NCBI GenBank assembly: GCA_015680865.1
Contig: JADAKE010000023.1
Span: 62,001 to 126,000, forward strand
Direction: 5' to 3'
Origin: Enterococcus lacertideformus
GTDB taxonomy: Bacteria > Bacillota > Bacilli > Lactobacillales > Enterococcaceae
DNA length: 64,000 nt
In this document: piece by piece, positions 48,128 through 58,444 of the stretch
Layout: the number at the start of each line of letters is the position of its first letter
How positions within the stretch are numbered: the first letter of the stretch is position 1
Translations under genes and position numbers: made by a program
Notes under the pieces: generated by a model
Databases searched by the model: none
Seen by the model: only the letters and a program-made list of their open reading frames with translations
What the model was told of the DNA's origin: nothing

Positions 48128-48357
48128 TTAGTTTTCCCGCTTTAAAATGGCTTCTGTTAATGAAAACAATGTTTCTCTTGTGTATTGTGTCGTTTCTGGC
48201 AACTTATTGATTTCATTCAATGCTTTTTCAGTATATTTTTTTGCTAAAGTTTGTGATTTTTCAACACCTTTTTCTTTCACAACAATAGCCTGTATAGCTT
48301 TAACTTCTGCTTGTGTCAATTGTTCTTTCTTTTCCAGATAGGTCATTAATTCTTTAC
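48128..48357 (-). pseudogene. dmkB: DmkB polyprenyl diphosphate synthase, 3' fragment
   Basis: The last 75 or so codons of a trans-isoprenyl diphosphate synthase: GKELMTYLEKKEQLTQAEV, VEKSQTLAKKYTEKALNEI and the end LTEAILKREN. The catalytic DDxxD domains are missing; at about 48352-48360 the sequence switches to the oppositely oriented pplA fragment. In EET loci DmkB makes the side chain of the demethylmenaquinone used for extracellular electron transfer. Identification rests on the tail sequence plus the neighbouring genes. Confidence 0.65.
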
Positions 48358-48557
48358 CAGAGACTTACATTCCAAAATTAAACGATGAGCTTGTTAAAGC
48401 AATGAGTGAAGAAGATGGTTCTCCTGCAGATGTAGAAGTGGTTACTGGCGCAACTCATAGCTCACATTCATTTGTTATGTACGCTCAACAACTAGTAAAT
48501 GCTGCTGAAAAAGGGAACACACAAACAATTGAAGTTGATAACATCGTAACAAAATAG
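48358..48557 (+). pseudogene. pplA: PplA-like flavinylated lipoprotein, 3' fragment
   Basis: The final 66 codons of an FMN-binding-domain lipoprotein: TYIPKLNDELVKAMSEEDG, then the flavinylation motif VVTGATHSSHSF, where FMN is linked to the Thr or Ser by an ApbE/FmnB enzyme, and a short tail to TAG 48557. No signal peptide, lipobox or N-terminal domain remains. In Listeria and E. faecalis PplA passes electrons from membrane quinol to external acceptors. Confidence 0.78.
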
Positions 48558-48750
48558 TTAAACTAACTATTTTATGAAAGAAGCCCAAGCATAATTTCTT
48601 TTAGAACCAAGCCGAGATGTCCAAGATTTTTCTTTGAAAAATTTTTGTGGCGTTTCGGCTTATTTCTGAGAGAACACTTTTGGCGATTTTCCATTAAATG
48701 ATCATTTAATAGATCATTTTGCTTCTTTCCCTAACGAAATGAGGAAACAC
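48558..48750. terminator. hairpin after pplA fragment
   Basis: AAGCCGAGATG and a partner around GGCGTTTCGGCTT form an interrupted stem between the pplA remnant and fmnB. It could act as a terminator or processing site. Confidence 0.35.
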
Positions 48751-49851
48751 ATGTTAAAAAAACGATTACTCTTTGTTGTTGCATTCCTATGCTTGTTGAC
48801 ATTAGCTGCTTGTGGTACGTCAACCAAACAAGCATCCACTGAGAGTCAAACAGCAACAAAAATCTTACAAGAACCTTACTCTGATGAACAATTTCTATTA
48901 GGTACCTACGTTCGCATCCGTGTGTATGATAAAGGAAAAGAAGCTGTGTTAAAACCTGCCTTTGCCCGAGTAAAAGAGCTTGGCGACAAGATCACAATTA
49001 ATCAATCGGGTTCAGAAATTGATGCAGTCAATCAACAAGCTGGGATCAAACCAGTAAAGGTCTCTGATGATGTTTACACATTATTGAAACGTGCTTATGA
49101 ATATAGTAAAGATTCACAAGGCGGATTTGACATGGCCATCGGCGCCATTACTCAATTATGGCGCATCGGATTTGATGATGCAAGAAAACCATCACAAGCA
49201 GAAATCGATCAAGCATTGAAATTAGTTGATTATCATAACGTTGAATTAAACGATAAAGATAAAACCTTTTATCTAAAAGAAAAAGGCATGATCATCGATC
49301 TTGGCGCCATTGCAAAAGGCTACATCACAGATGAAGTGGTCAAAGTTTTAAAAGAAAAAGGCGTGACAACTGCCATTGTCGATTTAGGTGGAAATGTTTA
49401 TGTTTTAGGTCATAGCCCACGGGGAACAAATCAAGATTGGACGGTGGGTATCCAAGACCCTAATTTAGCCCGAGGCTCTGTCTTAGGCACGATTAAATAA
49501 CGGAATAAAACGTTAGTCACTTCTGGTATCTACGAACGTTACTTAGAAGTTGATGGCAAAAAATATCATCATTTATTTGACCCTGATACTGGTTATCCTT
49601 TTAATAACGACATTGCAAGTGTCACGATCATTACCGATAAATCGATTGATGGGGATGGCTTGTCCACTGCTGTATTCTCAATGGGAGTCAAAAAAGGTTT
49701 AGAATATGTAGAAAGTGAATTAAATGATGGCACAGAAGCCATCTTTGTCACAAAAGATGATAAAGTGTACGTGACCGATCCAATCAAAGACACCTTCATA
49801 TTAGACAAAGATTCAAAATATAAGATGGGGGATCGTTCTGAATTGAAATAA
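48751..49851 (+). pseudogene. fmnB: FAD:protein FMN transferase FmnB/ApbE, in-frame TAA
   Basis: Extracellular lipoprotein (lipobox LTLAAC, Cys21 from ATG 48751, which follows GAGGAAACAC) that transfers FMN to PplA-type proteins. ApbE motifs are EQFLLGTYVRIRVYD, DLGAIAKGYITDEVV, VDLGGNVYVLG and DGLSTAVFSMG with the conserved Asp. A TAA at 49498-49500 interrupts the frame after VLGTIK; the same frame continues for 117 further codons of good ApbE sequence (VTSGIYERYLEVDGKKYHHL) to TAA 49851. A single substitution would restore it. Confidence 0.88.
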
Positions 49852-49863
49852 GGAGCATGAAAT

Positions 49864-50809
49864 ATGACACTGAAAATCTTTCTAGAAGTAGTAGAAATAC
49901 GAACAAAGGTCGCTAGTGTATTTCCTTTTGCGATAGGGGTCTTATTCTCTATCGCTTTTTTTCATGAAATACATTGGCTAAACACTGGTTTATTTTTTAT
50001 CGGCATGCTAGTTTTTGATTTGGCTACCACTGCCATCAATAATTATATGGACTACCACAAAGCACATTCTGACATATATAAATATGACGAAAATGTCATT
50101 GGGCGCACGGGCATCTCACCAAAATTGATTCGAAACATGATTTTAAGTATGATTCTCTTTGTAGGGATCATCGGTCTCATTTTAACTGTGCGAACGGGAA
50201 TTTTGTTACTATTCACGGGAGTCGTTTGTTGCTTTATTGGCATTTTCTATACATTTGGCCCTATTCCATTATCGCGAATGCCCTTAGGAGAAATTTTCAG
50301 TGGTCTGACGATGGGATTAGGTATTTTTTCGATGGTGGTTTATATCAATACCTATAGTACAAATGTATTTGATTTAGTTCTTTCTTTCCACACTGGCCAG
50401 TTTAGTTTAGAAGGCAATATTTGGTCAGTTCTAGCGATGATCCTAGCTTCACTTCCTTTAGTCTTTACGATTGCTAACATCATGTTAGCAAATAATCTGC
50501 GTGACCTAGAACGAGACATTGAGAATCATCGTTACACTTTAGTTTTTTATATTGGTCGTCCTATGGGTATCATCTTGTTCCAACTACTCATGTATACTTG
50601 TTATTTGGTGATTTTGTTAGGCATTCTTACTCAGGTATATCAATGGCCAATACTTATCACTTTCCTCACCTTGCCAACAATCTACAACAATTTAAACACC
50701 AGCTGCCTCAACCAATCAGTTTTAGTTACGCGATCAAAAACATGATTTTTTTAACGGAAGTTATGCTTTAGGTTTATTGCTTAGTATTCTTTTTACACAT
50801 TTTATTTGA
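49864..50809 (+). pseudogene. dmkA: DmkA, 1,4-dihydroxy-2-naphthoate polyprenyltransferase-like (C-terminal frameshifts)
   Basis: Membrane prenyltransferase of the UbiA superfamily making demethylmenaquinone. The first Asp-rich motif is NNYMDYHKAHSD and the second NNLRDLERDIENHRYTL; about eight helices follow the usual pattern. Near 50680 the frame is lost. The next frames give LQQFKHQLPQPISFSYAIKN and then, after a T run with seven instead of eight T, the final helix NGSYALGLLLSILFTHFI to TGA 50809. The 946 bases fit two single-base losses from 316 codons. It follows fmnB by 12 bases. Confidence 0.85.
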
Positions 50810-50864
50810 TAAAGAATCAACTGCATTCGCTTTAGCTATAGAAAATCATCTTAAAAATATCTGC

Positions 50865-50917
50865 AAAAAAAGACCTTGAATATCACGCGAAAGTTGCTCG
50901 TTATTCAAGGTCTTTTC
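50865..50917. terminator. terminator between dmkA and the conjugation module
   Basis: AGACCTTGAATA and TATTCAAGGTCT form a 12-bp perfect stem, with an A run before and TTTT after. It serves dmkA and, in the other direction, the minus-strand transfer operon that ends at 50976. Confidence 0.75.
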
Positions 50918-50975
50918 ATAATAGAAATAAAAGAAGTTACTCAATTTAATCAACAAGTAAGCAATCTTATAGCGA

Positions 50976-51701
50976 TTAACGACCATCTAGTGATACATTT
51001 TGCATACTATTCCGACGTGTATGAGGGTTAACTCCTAATATACGAGGATCGCGTGATTTCATATTATTTTGTAACTTATTATTCTCCTGAGCTGCTTTTT
51101 TCTTTGCATGCGCGCTAATCTCTGCCACATTTCTAAATTCTTTTCCTTTTTGGTCCAACGGCTGACTTGGTGTAATGTTTAATCCTTGATCCGCCGTTTT
51201 TCTCAATGTATCTTTTGCTTTTTTAGGATTTTCAAGATAGTTTGTTAACTGTGGGTCACTCTTTATTATATTGTGTAGTATCCCATCTTTATCTCCCACT
51301 AATAGATTTTCTAAGAAATTTTGTTTGGTTTTTAGGTTTGCTTTTGTCGTCATTCTAGGATTAGCTATCGCTTTATCTTGTGGCTTTCTTCTTAGTATTA
51401 AATCAAGTACTCTACTAAAGATGCCTTTGGGTTCAGACTGAAGATATTTATTCCATTCAGGTTTATTTCTTAGTAATTGTTTGATCTGCCCATCTTTATC
51501 TTTTGCCAATAATTCACTTACTAGCTCTCTTTTCGCCTGATCTTCTTTGTTTACCTTTGCTTTTTTATAGGTATTAATTCCTTTACTCGCTACCCGTTTT
51601 ATCATATTATAACCACGTAACATGAATTTCATCGCAACACTGGGTAAAGTTTTAGAGACATCTTCTAATTTACTGACTTCTCTATCTGGTCCATTATCCA
51701 T
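50976..51701 (-). CDS. conjugation-module protein, unknown function (Lys-rich)
   Basis: The last gene of the transfer operon, 241 residues, soluble, very rich in Lys and Asn (KGINTYKKAKVNKEDQAKRE). Two internal repeats occur: ELLAKDKDGQIKQLLRNKPEWNKYL and NLLVGDKDGILHNIIKSDPQLTNYL share the pattern LLxxDKDGxxxxxxxxxPxxxxYL, each followed by related segments. It starts after GGAGG. It may be a scaffold or a cytoplasmic partner of the secretion channel; no named family recognised. Confidence 0.6.
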   Translation of the reverse strand: MDNGPDREVSKLEDVSKTLPSVAMKFMLRGYNMIKRVASKGINTYKKAKVNKEDQAKRELVSELLAKDKDGQIKQLLRNKPEWNKYLQSEPKGIFSRVLDLILRRKPQDKAIANPRMTTKANLKTKQNFLENLLVGDKDGILHNIIKSDPQLTNYLENPKKAKDTLRKTADQGLNITPSQPLDQKGKEFRNVAEISAHAKKKAAQENNKLQNNMKSRDPRILGVNPHTRRNSMQNVSLDGR

Positions 51702-51747
51702 TTCCTTCTCACCTCCTTTTCCTTAGAAGTATTTGTACTACTAATAT

Positions 51748-52632
51748 TTATGTTTGCTTTTTCTCAGCCGCTTCTCGTGTTGTTCCATCTTGTGTCGGGG
51801 TGATGTCTTGATACTCTTTTTCATAGAGTGTAATCCAATTGAATGAGCCAGGATCACCATTTAGGGAATATTTTGAGCCATTTTCTTTTACAGAAAACGT
51901 TACTTCTTCTTTATTCCCTCTCTCATCTAATTTCTGAATAATGAATGTAGCTCCCTCTTGATTCAGATCCATGGTGACTATGCGATATTGATAAGATATT
52001 TTGACATCTTTTTCCCCGTCTTCTATTTTTGTCTGAGTAATCGTATCATCTGTAAATTCTAAGGTAAACGTACGTTTAGCATTTGTATTTTCCCATTTTC
52101 CTTGTTGCAAAATGTCTAACCATGCTTGAGAGATAACTTGTTGGGCGGCTTCCGATTGTTCCGTTATTTCTTCTTCCATTTTTGCTTTTACTTCTTCATT
52201 AGGGTAGAAGTAAACATCTTCTTTATCTTCATTTAAATGCAAAATGGTAGTCCCCATTCGCGTTTGTAATTGAAGCTTTTTCTTTGTTCCCTCTTTGTCT
52301 TCTAACACCAAGACCCCGTTATCGACTAAGTAATAGGTTCCGTTAGACAACCAAGAAGAAGCGCTATAGGTTCCATCGGTTTCTAAATCAAGTATCATCT
52401 CATCCTCGCGATTTGAATACCACTTACCACTATACATCGTTGCACTATATTGACCGTCTACATCCTTATTTGTTTTCGTGTTTTCTGTCTTGTCTTTTGC
52501 TGATGTTTCTCCTTGATTCGGTTTATTGGTCAATAAAGAATACCCTAATAGTCCTACCACAACGACAGTAAAAAGACCTATTCCGATTAAAAAATTTCTA
52601 CCAGTTTTGGTTTCTAAAAAATTCTTGAGCAT
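51748..52632 (-). CDS. conjugation-module membrane-anchored protein, unknown function
   Basis: A 294-residue protein with a short cytoplasmic N-terminus, one membrane helix (residues 14-33) and a large Lys/Glu-rich extracellular region. That region contains two similar beta-rich halves (SGKWYSNREDEMILDLETDG and QGKWENTNAKRTFTLEFTDD), suggesting an internal duplication of a lipocalin-like or DUF-type domain. Position after the PrgK-like gene suggests a VirB8/PrgL-like envelope component, by context only. Confidence 0.6.
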   Translation of the reverse strand: MLKNFLETKTGRNFLIGIGLFTVVVVGLLGYSLLTNKPNQGETSAKDKTENTKTNKDVDGQYSATMYSGKWYSNREDEMILDLETDGTYSASSWLSNGTYYLVDNGVLVLEDKEGTKKKLQLQTRMGTTILHLNEDKEDVYFYPNEEVKAKMEEEITEQSEAAQQVISQAWLDILQQGKWENTNAKRTFTLEFTDDTITQTKIEDGEKDVKISYQYRIVTMDLNQEGATFIIQKLDERGNKEEVTFSVKENGSKYSLNGDPGSFNWITLYEKEYQDITPTQDGTTREAAEKKQT

Positions 52633-52762
52633 ATCAGTTTCCAGTAACTAAAACTGTTCTTTAGCTACTAAAAATTCCTCACCACCTTTACTATTAAACA
52701 TCAGGGAATCATCGCTCATCCCTAATGGATGTATTGTACTTATCAATTAATTTATCAACATA

Positions 52763-55002
52763 TTAAGGGATACCGTATCCTGAGATTGCTGGGTTATCGA
52801 GTGTATAGGTACTTCTTCTGACTAAATTACTGGAATTTCCTTCAATGACTTGGATGATATTTCCACCACTAAACTCCACAATTCCTACATGGTCTTTACC
52901 TGTCCCTCCGCCTTTCCAATCAAAGAAAACTAAATCGCCAGGTTGAGGAATATAAGCTTCATCAGGAGCAACAAATTGATCCTTTTCTTGGTACCATTTC
53001 ATCATATTTAGCGGGCTTGATGTTTTGAGGACTCGTCCCTCATCGATATACCCTGCTTGGTCAGCTACCCATCCAATAAAGAGGGCTGACCATTCCACTC
53101 GGTTGGTAAAACCACCCCATTGCCAATACTTGTCGCCATTTGGTGTACCGATTTCTTCTTTTGCTATCTGAAGCATTTTATTAAGATTTTTTGAAATATT
53201 ATAAGATACTTTCCGAGCATAAAACATATCACCAAAGGTATATCGCCAATTGAATCCCGCATCTAAAGCTGCTGCATCGTTGCAGGAAACGGTCTGTCCA
53301 TTACTTTTTTCTTTTGCATAAAACCGGCTATGATCTAGCGAATATTTGGCATTTAAGCGAATTAAATCTTCCAAGTACTCATCGCCGTAATTATACGCTT
53401 GTACAGCTGCCAAATTCCCTAACTGATTCAGTTGAGCTTTCTTTAATAATTGTGCAAAATATTCGACGCCTAATTTGATGGATTCATCTGGATCAATTGT
53501 CTTTGTTAACCCTTTCGCTTTAGCCACACCCATGATATCCGATTGTTTTTCTTCATCGCCACCGCTTTCTACCCAAATAATGGATAAAATCGCATTGGTA
53601 AACGATTCAATCTTATATTTCCTTGCTTCTTCCGCTACCTTTTCCTTCCATTTCGTCACTTTTTCTGGAGGATAGAGTAATTCACCTTGTAGTTCATTCA
53701 CATCATAATAACCAAATTTTGTACGATCTGCATAAGTTAAATTGGCAATAAAAACAACAGGTACGATTTCTGGGTTTGGATAGAGGAAGATTCTTTTTTC
53801 TTTAATGCCCATCAACAAATTACCGTCAAATTCACTACGAGTATAGCCAATTAAATCCCCAGCTTTTAACGACGCCCCAACACGTACCACTGGTGTTACA
53901 TTAATGTAATAGGCTTGATAAAAGAACCCGTATCCGTCTTGATTCCTCGTGAACTGTGTTCCTCTCCATCCATCCCTCGAGAAGTATAAGTACTAATCTC
54001 AGTTACTGTTTCAAAAGTTGTTGCATATACGGGTGTTTGGGGTTCTGCAGCAAGTATTATCTCGTCATTGCTAGTGTCATCATCTCTGCCGCGGTAACCA
54101 AAATTGGCAATAACAGATGAATAACGGCTTTGCCCTAAAGGATTATCCATATAAATTTTTGATTCAAAGCGATCAATTTCTAAAATTGGATAGCATTGAT
54201 CCTCTTCATCTTCCGAAAATGCAGGGATCGTTCCGATGGATTTATTTCCGGCATAAAGTTCTACTTCAGGATCTAAATCAAGTAACTCCCCAAGTGTTTG
54301 TATTTTTACATCCATGGTAGCTACATCATCTTCTACTTTTACGTTATAAGTAATCGTGGCGTCGTGCATAGCATGAATTTCATCTTTTACTTTAGTGATT
54401 TTAACAGGATCACCATCCATGGGTTGTTTCGTATCTTTAAATTCAGCATAAACGGATACCATAGAAGGAACGGTAGAACCTGTAGATTCTTTTAATCGTT
54501 TTAAATAATTAGAAAGGGCACTATTATCAATGTTATAGTTTTCATATTTTGCATTTAAGTAATAAATATAATTATCTGCATTCGAATAAAAAGAAAAATT
54601 TTCTGGGTTGGCTTCCATTCCATTCACTTCAAAATAGACATTGTCGTACTCTTCAACTAATTGTTTGTATCGATCATAAATATCTTTATTTTTGTAAGCA
54701 TCTAAGTAGGTCACATACTCATAGGCTTCTGTCAATGCCATATCTTCTGTTTTTATTGTAAAGATAGCAACGATAAATGGCCAAATAGCTAAAATAACAG
54801 ATATTACAGCGACAACTATAGCAAGTATTGTTATAACAACAGCCACTACAGCTAAAACTTGAATAGATAAAACAACGAAAATAACAGTTAAAAGAATTCC
54901 TACAATGGTTAAATCCCCTTTATCATCTCGTCCAAATTTATTAATGAGCATTTCTTGGGCTTTTCCTTTTGCACCACCCTTACCGATTAACTTACTAGAC
55001 AA
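52763..55002 (-). pseudogene. PrgK/VirB1-like cell wall hydrolase: membrane helices, degenerate LytM, lysozyme-like and CHAP domains (frameshifted)
   Basis: A peptidoglycan hydrolase that opens the wall for the conjugation channel. In order: basic N-terminus, two to three helices near residues 40-100, a LytM-like fold (LAAEPQTPVYATTFETVTEI... SLKAGDLIGYTRSEFDGN) lacking the metal-binding His residues, a lysozyme/SLT-like domain (AILSIIWVESGGDEEKQ with the catalytic Glu), and a C-terminal CHAP-like domain. In the latter, VEWSALFIGW has Ser where relatives have the catalytic Cys. At about 53928 one base is missing and the frame changes between TDTG and FFYQAYYINVTPVV. The layout resembles PrgK of plasmid pCF10. 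Confidence 0.78.
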
Positions 55003-55078
55003 ATTTTTCTTTAAGTCTTTTTTACCAAATAGTTTCCTTTTACCGTTTTTTCTTTTGTTTCTAGTTATTTTCTTGCTT

Positions 55079-55744
55079 TTATTCCCTTTGATTGACTTTT
55101 TTTCTGTTCAACAAAATCAATCTTTTCTGTTTTTTTGTAATTGCTTTCTCTGGTATATTTTCTAATTTTGTCTTTGCTGTTTTTTGTGAAGAATTGATCG
55201 CAATTGTTGCCTTTTTTCGATTTAATGATTTTAAGCGTTCCTTTGCAGCTATACTTTCTTTTGTTTTTTGATTGTTTAACCTTTGTAAGTTACGTTGACG
55301 GTTACGATTTCTTTGTTGTGTTCTGGTTAATGTGCCTTGCGTTTGTTCTTTATCATTTTTTCCAATTTGTTGTTCCAAATGCTGTTGGTTGTTTGAAAGA
55401 CGGCGAAAATTCCGCTTGATGTTTTGCCGTTTTTTAGCTTGAGATCGCACATAGGTTAAACGTTTCTCTGATGTCGCTTCTTTTTTGATTTTAAGCAAAT
55501 ATTTTTTTCGAGCATTACGTACAAGACGTTTATTTTTCGAAATAACACGTACATTTTTATTTCTTTGGAAATTTCTTTTACTTTTTTCACTCTTCTTCGT
55601 TACATTTTTTACTTTTGATGTTTTCCCAGCGTTATCTTTTAAAAGATAATCATTCGCTTTTTCTAGTGGCTTTTTAACGATTTTATTGGGATCATCATTT
55701 GGTTCATTTTTATTATCCATATTTGGTTCATTCAAATCGGGCAC
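55079..55744 (-). pseudogene. very basic protein, probably the N-terminal extension of the PrgK-like hydrolase
   Basis: A 221-codon frame, about one third Lys/Arg, with segments such as RNARKKYLLKIKKEATSEKR and QQRNRNRQRNLQRLNNQK. Near its end an A run of seven, where six would fit, precedes the stop. Removing one A joins it in frame, through SIKGNKSKKITRNKRK and LFGKKDLKKNLSSK, to the hydrolase gene. From 52763 to 55744 is 2982 bases, exactly 994 codons, consistent with one gain and one loss of a base. Alternatively it is a separate DNA- or RNA-binding transfer protein. Confidence 0.55.
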
Positions 55745-55776
55745 TGTTACGTATCCTTTCTGATGGCATTTTCGTG

Positions 55777-58014
55777 CTAATCTTCACCAGGTTTGGTTGA
55801 CATCATCTTATATAACTGTGTATCTTTAGGAAAATGGTCATAAAAAGGCAAAGTCGTATCGCCAAATACCATTAAGCCGTAACCTTCTGGTGAATTAACA
55901 ACAAATTTTTCCTGCTCTTCTGAAATATCAAATAACCGAACTAATTGAGAACGGTCTGATTTTGCTTGATTGAGCATCATCACAAAGTCACTATTGGAAA
56001 GCATTCGACGTGCTAAATCAGAAAGTAGCAACGTTTCAACGTTCTGTGTGATTCCTGTAGGTATTGCTCCCCATTTTCTGGCTCGACTCCATAATTCAAA
56101 AAAGTAATTTTCTGAATACTCATTAGTGAATAACAGCTGCATTTCATCAATGTACAACCACGTTCGAACGCCTCTTTCCCTGTTTGTGGTGATTCGATTC
56201 CACACTTGGTCCAAAACGATTAGCATCCCCATCGTTTTGAGTTGTTTTCCTAAATCTTTAATGTCGTAAACGACTAAACGTTTCGTAATGTCAACACTTG
56301 TTTCCGATGAAAAGACGGATAAGCTTCCTTCGATATAGATCTCTAAATCCATCACTAATTGTTTTGCTTCTTCTTCTTGTTCTTTCAAAATATGATAAAA
56401 GTCAACAAATGTTGGCATCCTATCCTTGATTGTTTCATATGTTCTTCGACATACACGGTCAATTAAAGTTTTTTGGGTTGAACTTAGCCCCAAAGCTCCT
56501 CCAATGATTAAATCAAATAAAGAAATCAAAAATTCCGATTTCAGTACAACGGGGTCAGTATCATCCCCGTAGTTTTCGTTGATATCCATTGGATTGATCG
56601 TAGTTTTTGAGTCACTTGCAATCTTGATGATTTCTCCATTAAAGTTTTTACCGATTACCGAGTATTCTCGTTCCGGGTCAATAATGATCACTTCATCGTC
56701 AGCATCCCGAAGCAAGACATTCACGATTTCTCGCTTAACTGAGAAACTTTTCCCTGAACCAGGTGTCCCTAACACAAAACCATTAGGTGCTTTCAATAAT
56801 TTTCGGTCTAAGGATAAAATATTTTTTGAAATGGCATTAACACCATAGTATTTCCCATTTTCTTGAATTAAATCAGAGATAGTAAAAGGAATAAAAATTG
56901 CTGTACTTGCGGTTGATAATGTTCGATCAAGTGGTAACAAGTTTATTCCTAAAGATAAGATAGTATTTAATCCCGCTTCTTGCATAAACTCTAATTCAAT
57001 GATCTTGAAACCAAATTGACGACCTACAGATGAGATTTCACCCTGCACTTCTGCTAATTTTTCAACATTCTCTGCATAAAAGTGAATCCCACCGGTCATA
57101 GAAAACAATTTTTGTCCTTTATTCTGTAAATCATCGACCAAGTCTTTTGCCTCTGTTAAAGAATAGGTTAGATAATAAGAAAGCATCTCAAAATCATAGC
57201 CGTTTTGAAGAGCTTTCTTTTGTTCATCTACTTTTTGCTGCTCCATAAACGCTAGTTTTGTTTTTACTAGATCAAAAGCTTCATCTTGATCGAGTGGTTT
57301 AATTAATATGTAAAGTGACAACCAGTTCTCTCGGGATCTCTAACAATTCATAGAGAAAGTTATCTGAAAGTTCTGCAGGATATTCTTGTAAATAGACTGT
57401 TTTTGCATAATGCTCATCTATTTTCAAGTAATTTTTATGTTGCTTCAATTCAATCACATTAGGCAATACATCTTCGATTTCAGGTTCTGCACTCTCATTT
57501 TTTGTCAATAAAATCTCTGAGAGAATGGTCAGCATTTCTGATTTTTCCACCTGCTTTGCTTGACTCCCTAAACGACTAGCGAACATCGAAAATCGGTCAA
57601 TCACCATTTCTAATTCCTTTTTCGCAAAACTGTTTGATGTTGTTGAATAAAAGTAAATAAAATTCGTTTTTTATAGCCATTTTTTTCTTCATCTAGTTTT
57701 CTAGAAATGACATCATTCATTTCAACACGATAAGGATCTAAAAAATAATCTTTTTCTTGATAGTAAAGGACTGCTTGTAGATCAGCCAATGGACGCTTCT
57801 TTTTTAATACGGTCAATTTAAGTTGCGTACTGCTACTTAAAGAATTAAGAAAATCACAATACTGAGAAAAAAGCTCAATTTGTCTATCCTCTGAAGACAA
57901 TTGATAGTTGATATCTTTTAATTCAATCGTCACGGAATAAGTTGTCTCATCTACCTGACAAATACCATCTGAAAATATATCTTTGAAGAAAAAAGTCTCT
58001 CTTAAAAAATCCAC
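55777..58014 (-). pseudogene. VirB4/PrgJ-like conjugation ATPase (two frameshifts)
   Basis: Energises the type IV secretion channel. Walker A is GTPGSGKSFSVKRE, Walker B is RTWLYIDEMQLLF, and the C-terminal ARRMLSNSDFVMMLNQAKSD and EGYGLMVFGDTTLPF stretches are typical. The N-terminal third is broken twice: near 57630 (a T run one short, between QHQTV and FAKKELEMV) and near 57310 (an extra base after VVTLHIN). The total, 2238 bases, is 746 codons, so the two shifts cancel. The ATPase domain itself is intact from 57321. Confidence 0.88.
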
Positions 58015-58069
58015 GTCTTGTGGATTTTTTTCTGTTTTTTATTCTTTATTTTTTGGGGCTTCAGTTTTA

Positions 58070-58435
58070 TCATAATTCTTGTCCGCCTAGTTCTGTTCTT
58101 TCTTGTTGGTTAACTTGATTTGATACAACGTTTTTTTCTTTCTTTTTTCTCGTACCTGTTGATAGATGATATTTAAAAAAATGTTTGATGTATACTTCAA
58201 ATGTTAAGCCATTTCGCTTAAACCAACCAAAAGATACAATAGGTATTGAAACAATAATCATCAACCAGCTAGTAATTTCCATTGGGATTTTTAACCATGC
58301 AATGAAAACAAGTGCAATGACAATATTCAAACCACCTGCTGCACACAAACATAGTAGCTGTTTCAAATTCATACCTGCAATGATTTTTTCTTTATATTCT
58401 TTAATATCCTTTGGTACTTTTACTTCTATTGCCAT
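58070..58435 (-). CDS. PrgI family (VirB3-like) membrane protein
   Basis: A 121-residue protein with the PrgI pattern: N-terminal EVKVPKDIKEYKEKI, two adjacent helices (residues 26-48 and 53-70), then FGWFKRNGLTFEVYIKHFFKY and a charged tail. It is the inner-membrane partner of VirB4, encoded just upstream of it as usual. Good ribosome binding site GGAGG. Intact. Confidence 0.88.
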   Translation of the reverse strand: MAIEVKVPKDIKEYKEKIIAGMNLKQLLCLCAAGGLNIVIALVFIAWLKIPMEITSWLMIIVSIPIVSFGWFKRNGLTFEVYIKHFFKYHLSTGTRKKKEKNVVSNQVNQQERTELGGQEL

Positions 58436-58444
58436 GTTTCCTCC

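Noticed and set aside
50805..50825. Another IS-end match (TTTGATAAAGAATC) after dmkA
   Set aside because: Only about ten bases agree and the last dmkA codons explain part of them; chance is likely.
54549..54761. Plus-strand frames within the PrgK-like gene
   Set aside because: Antisense to conserved hydrolase sequence and without start signals.
57299..58014. VirB4 as three separate genes
   Set aside because: The pieces are consecutive parts of one family protein, and the total length is a whole number of codons once two compensating shifts are allowed.
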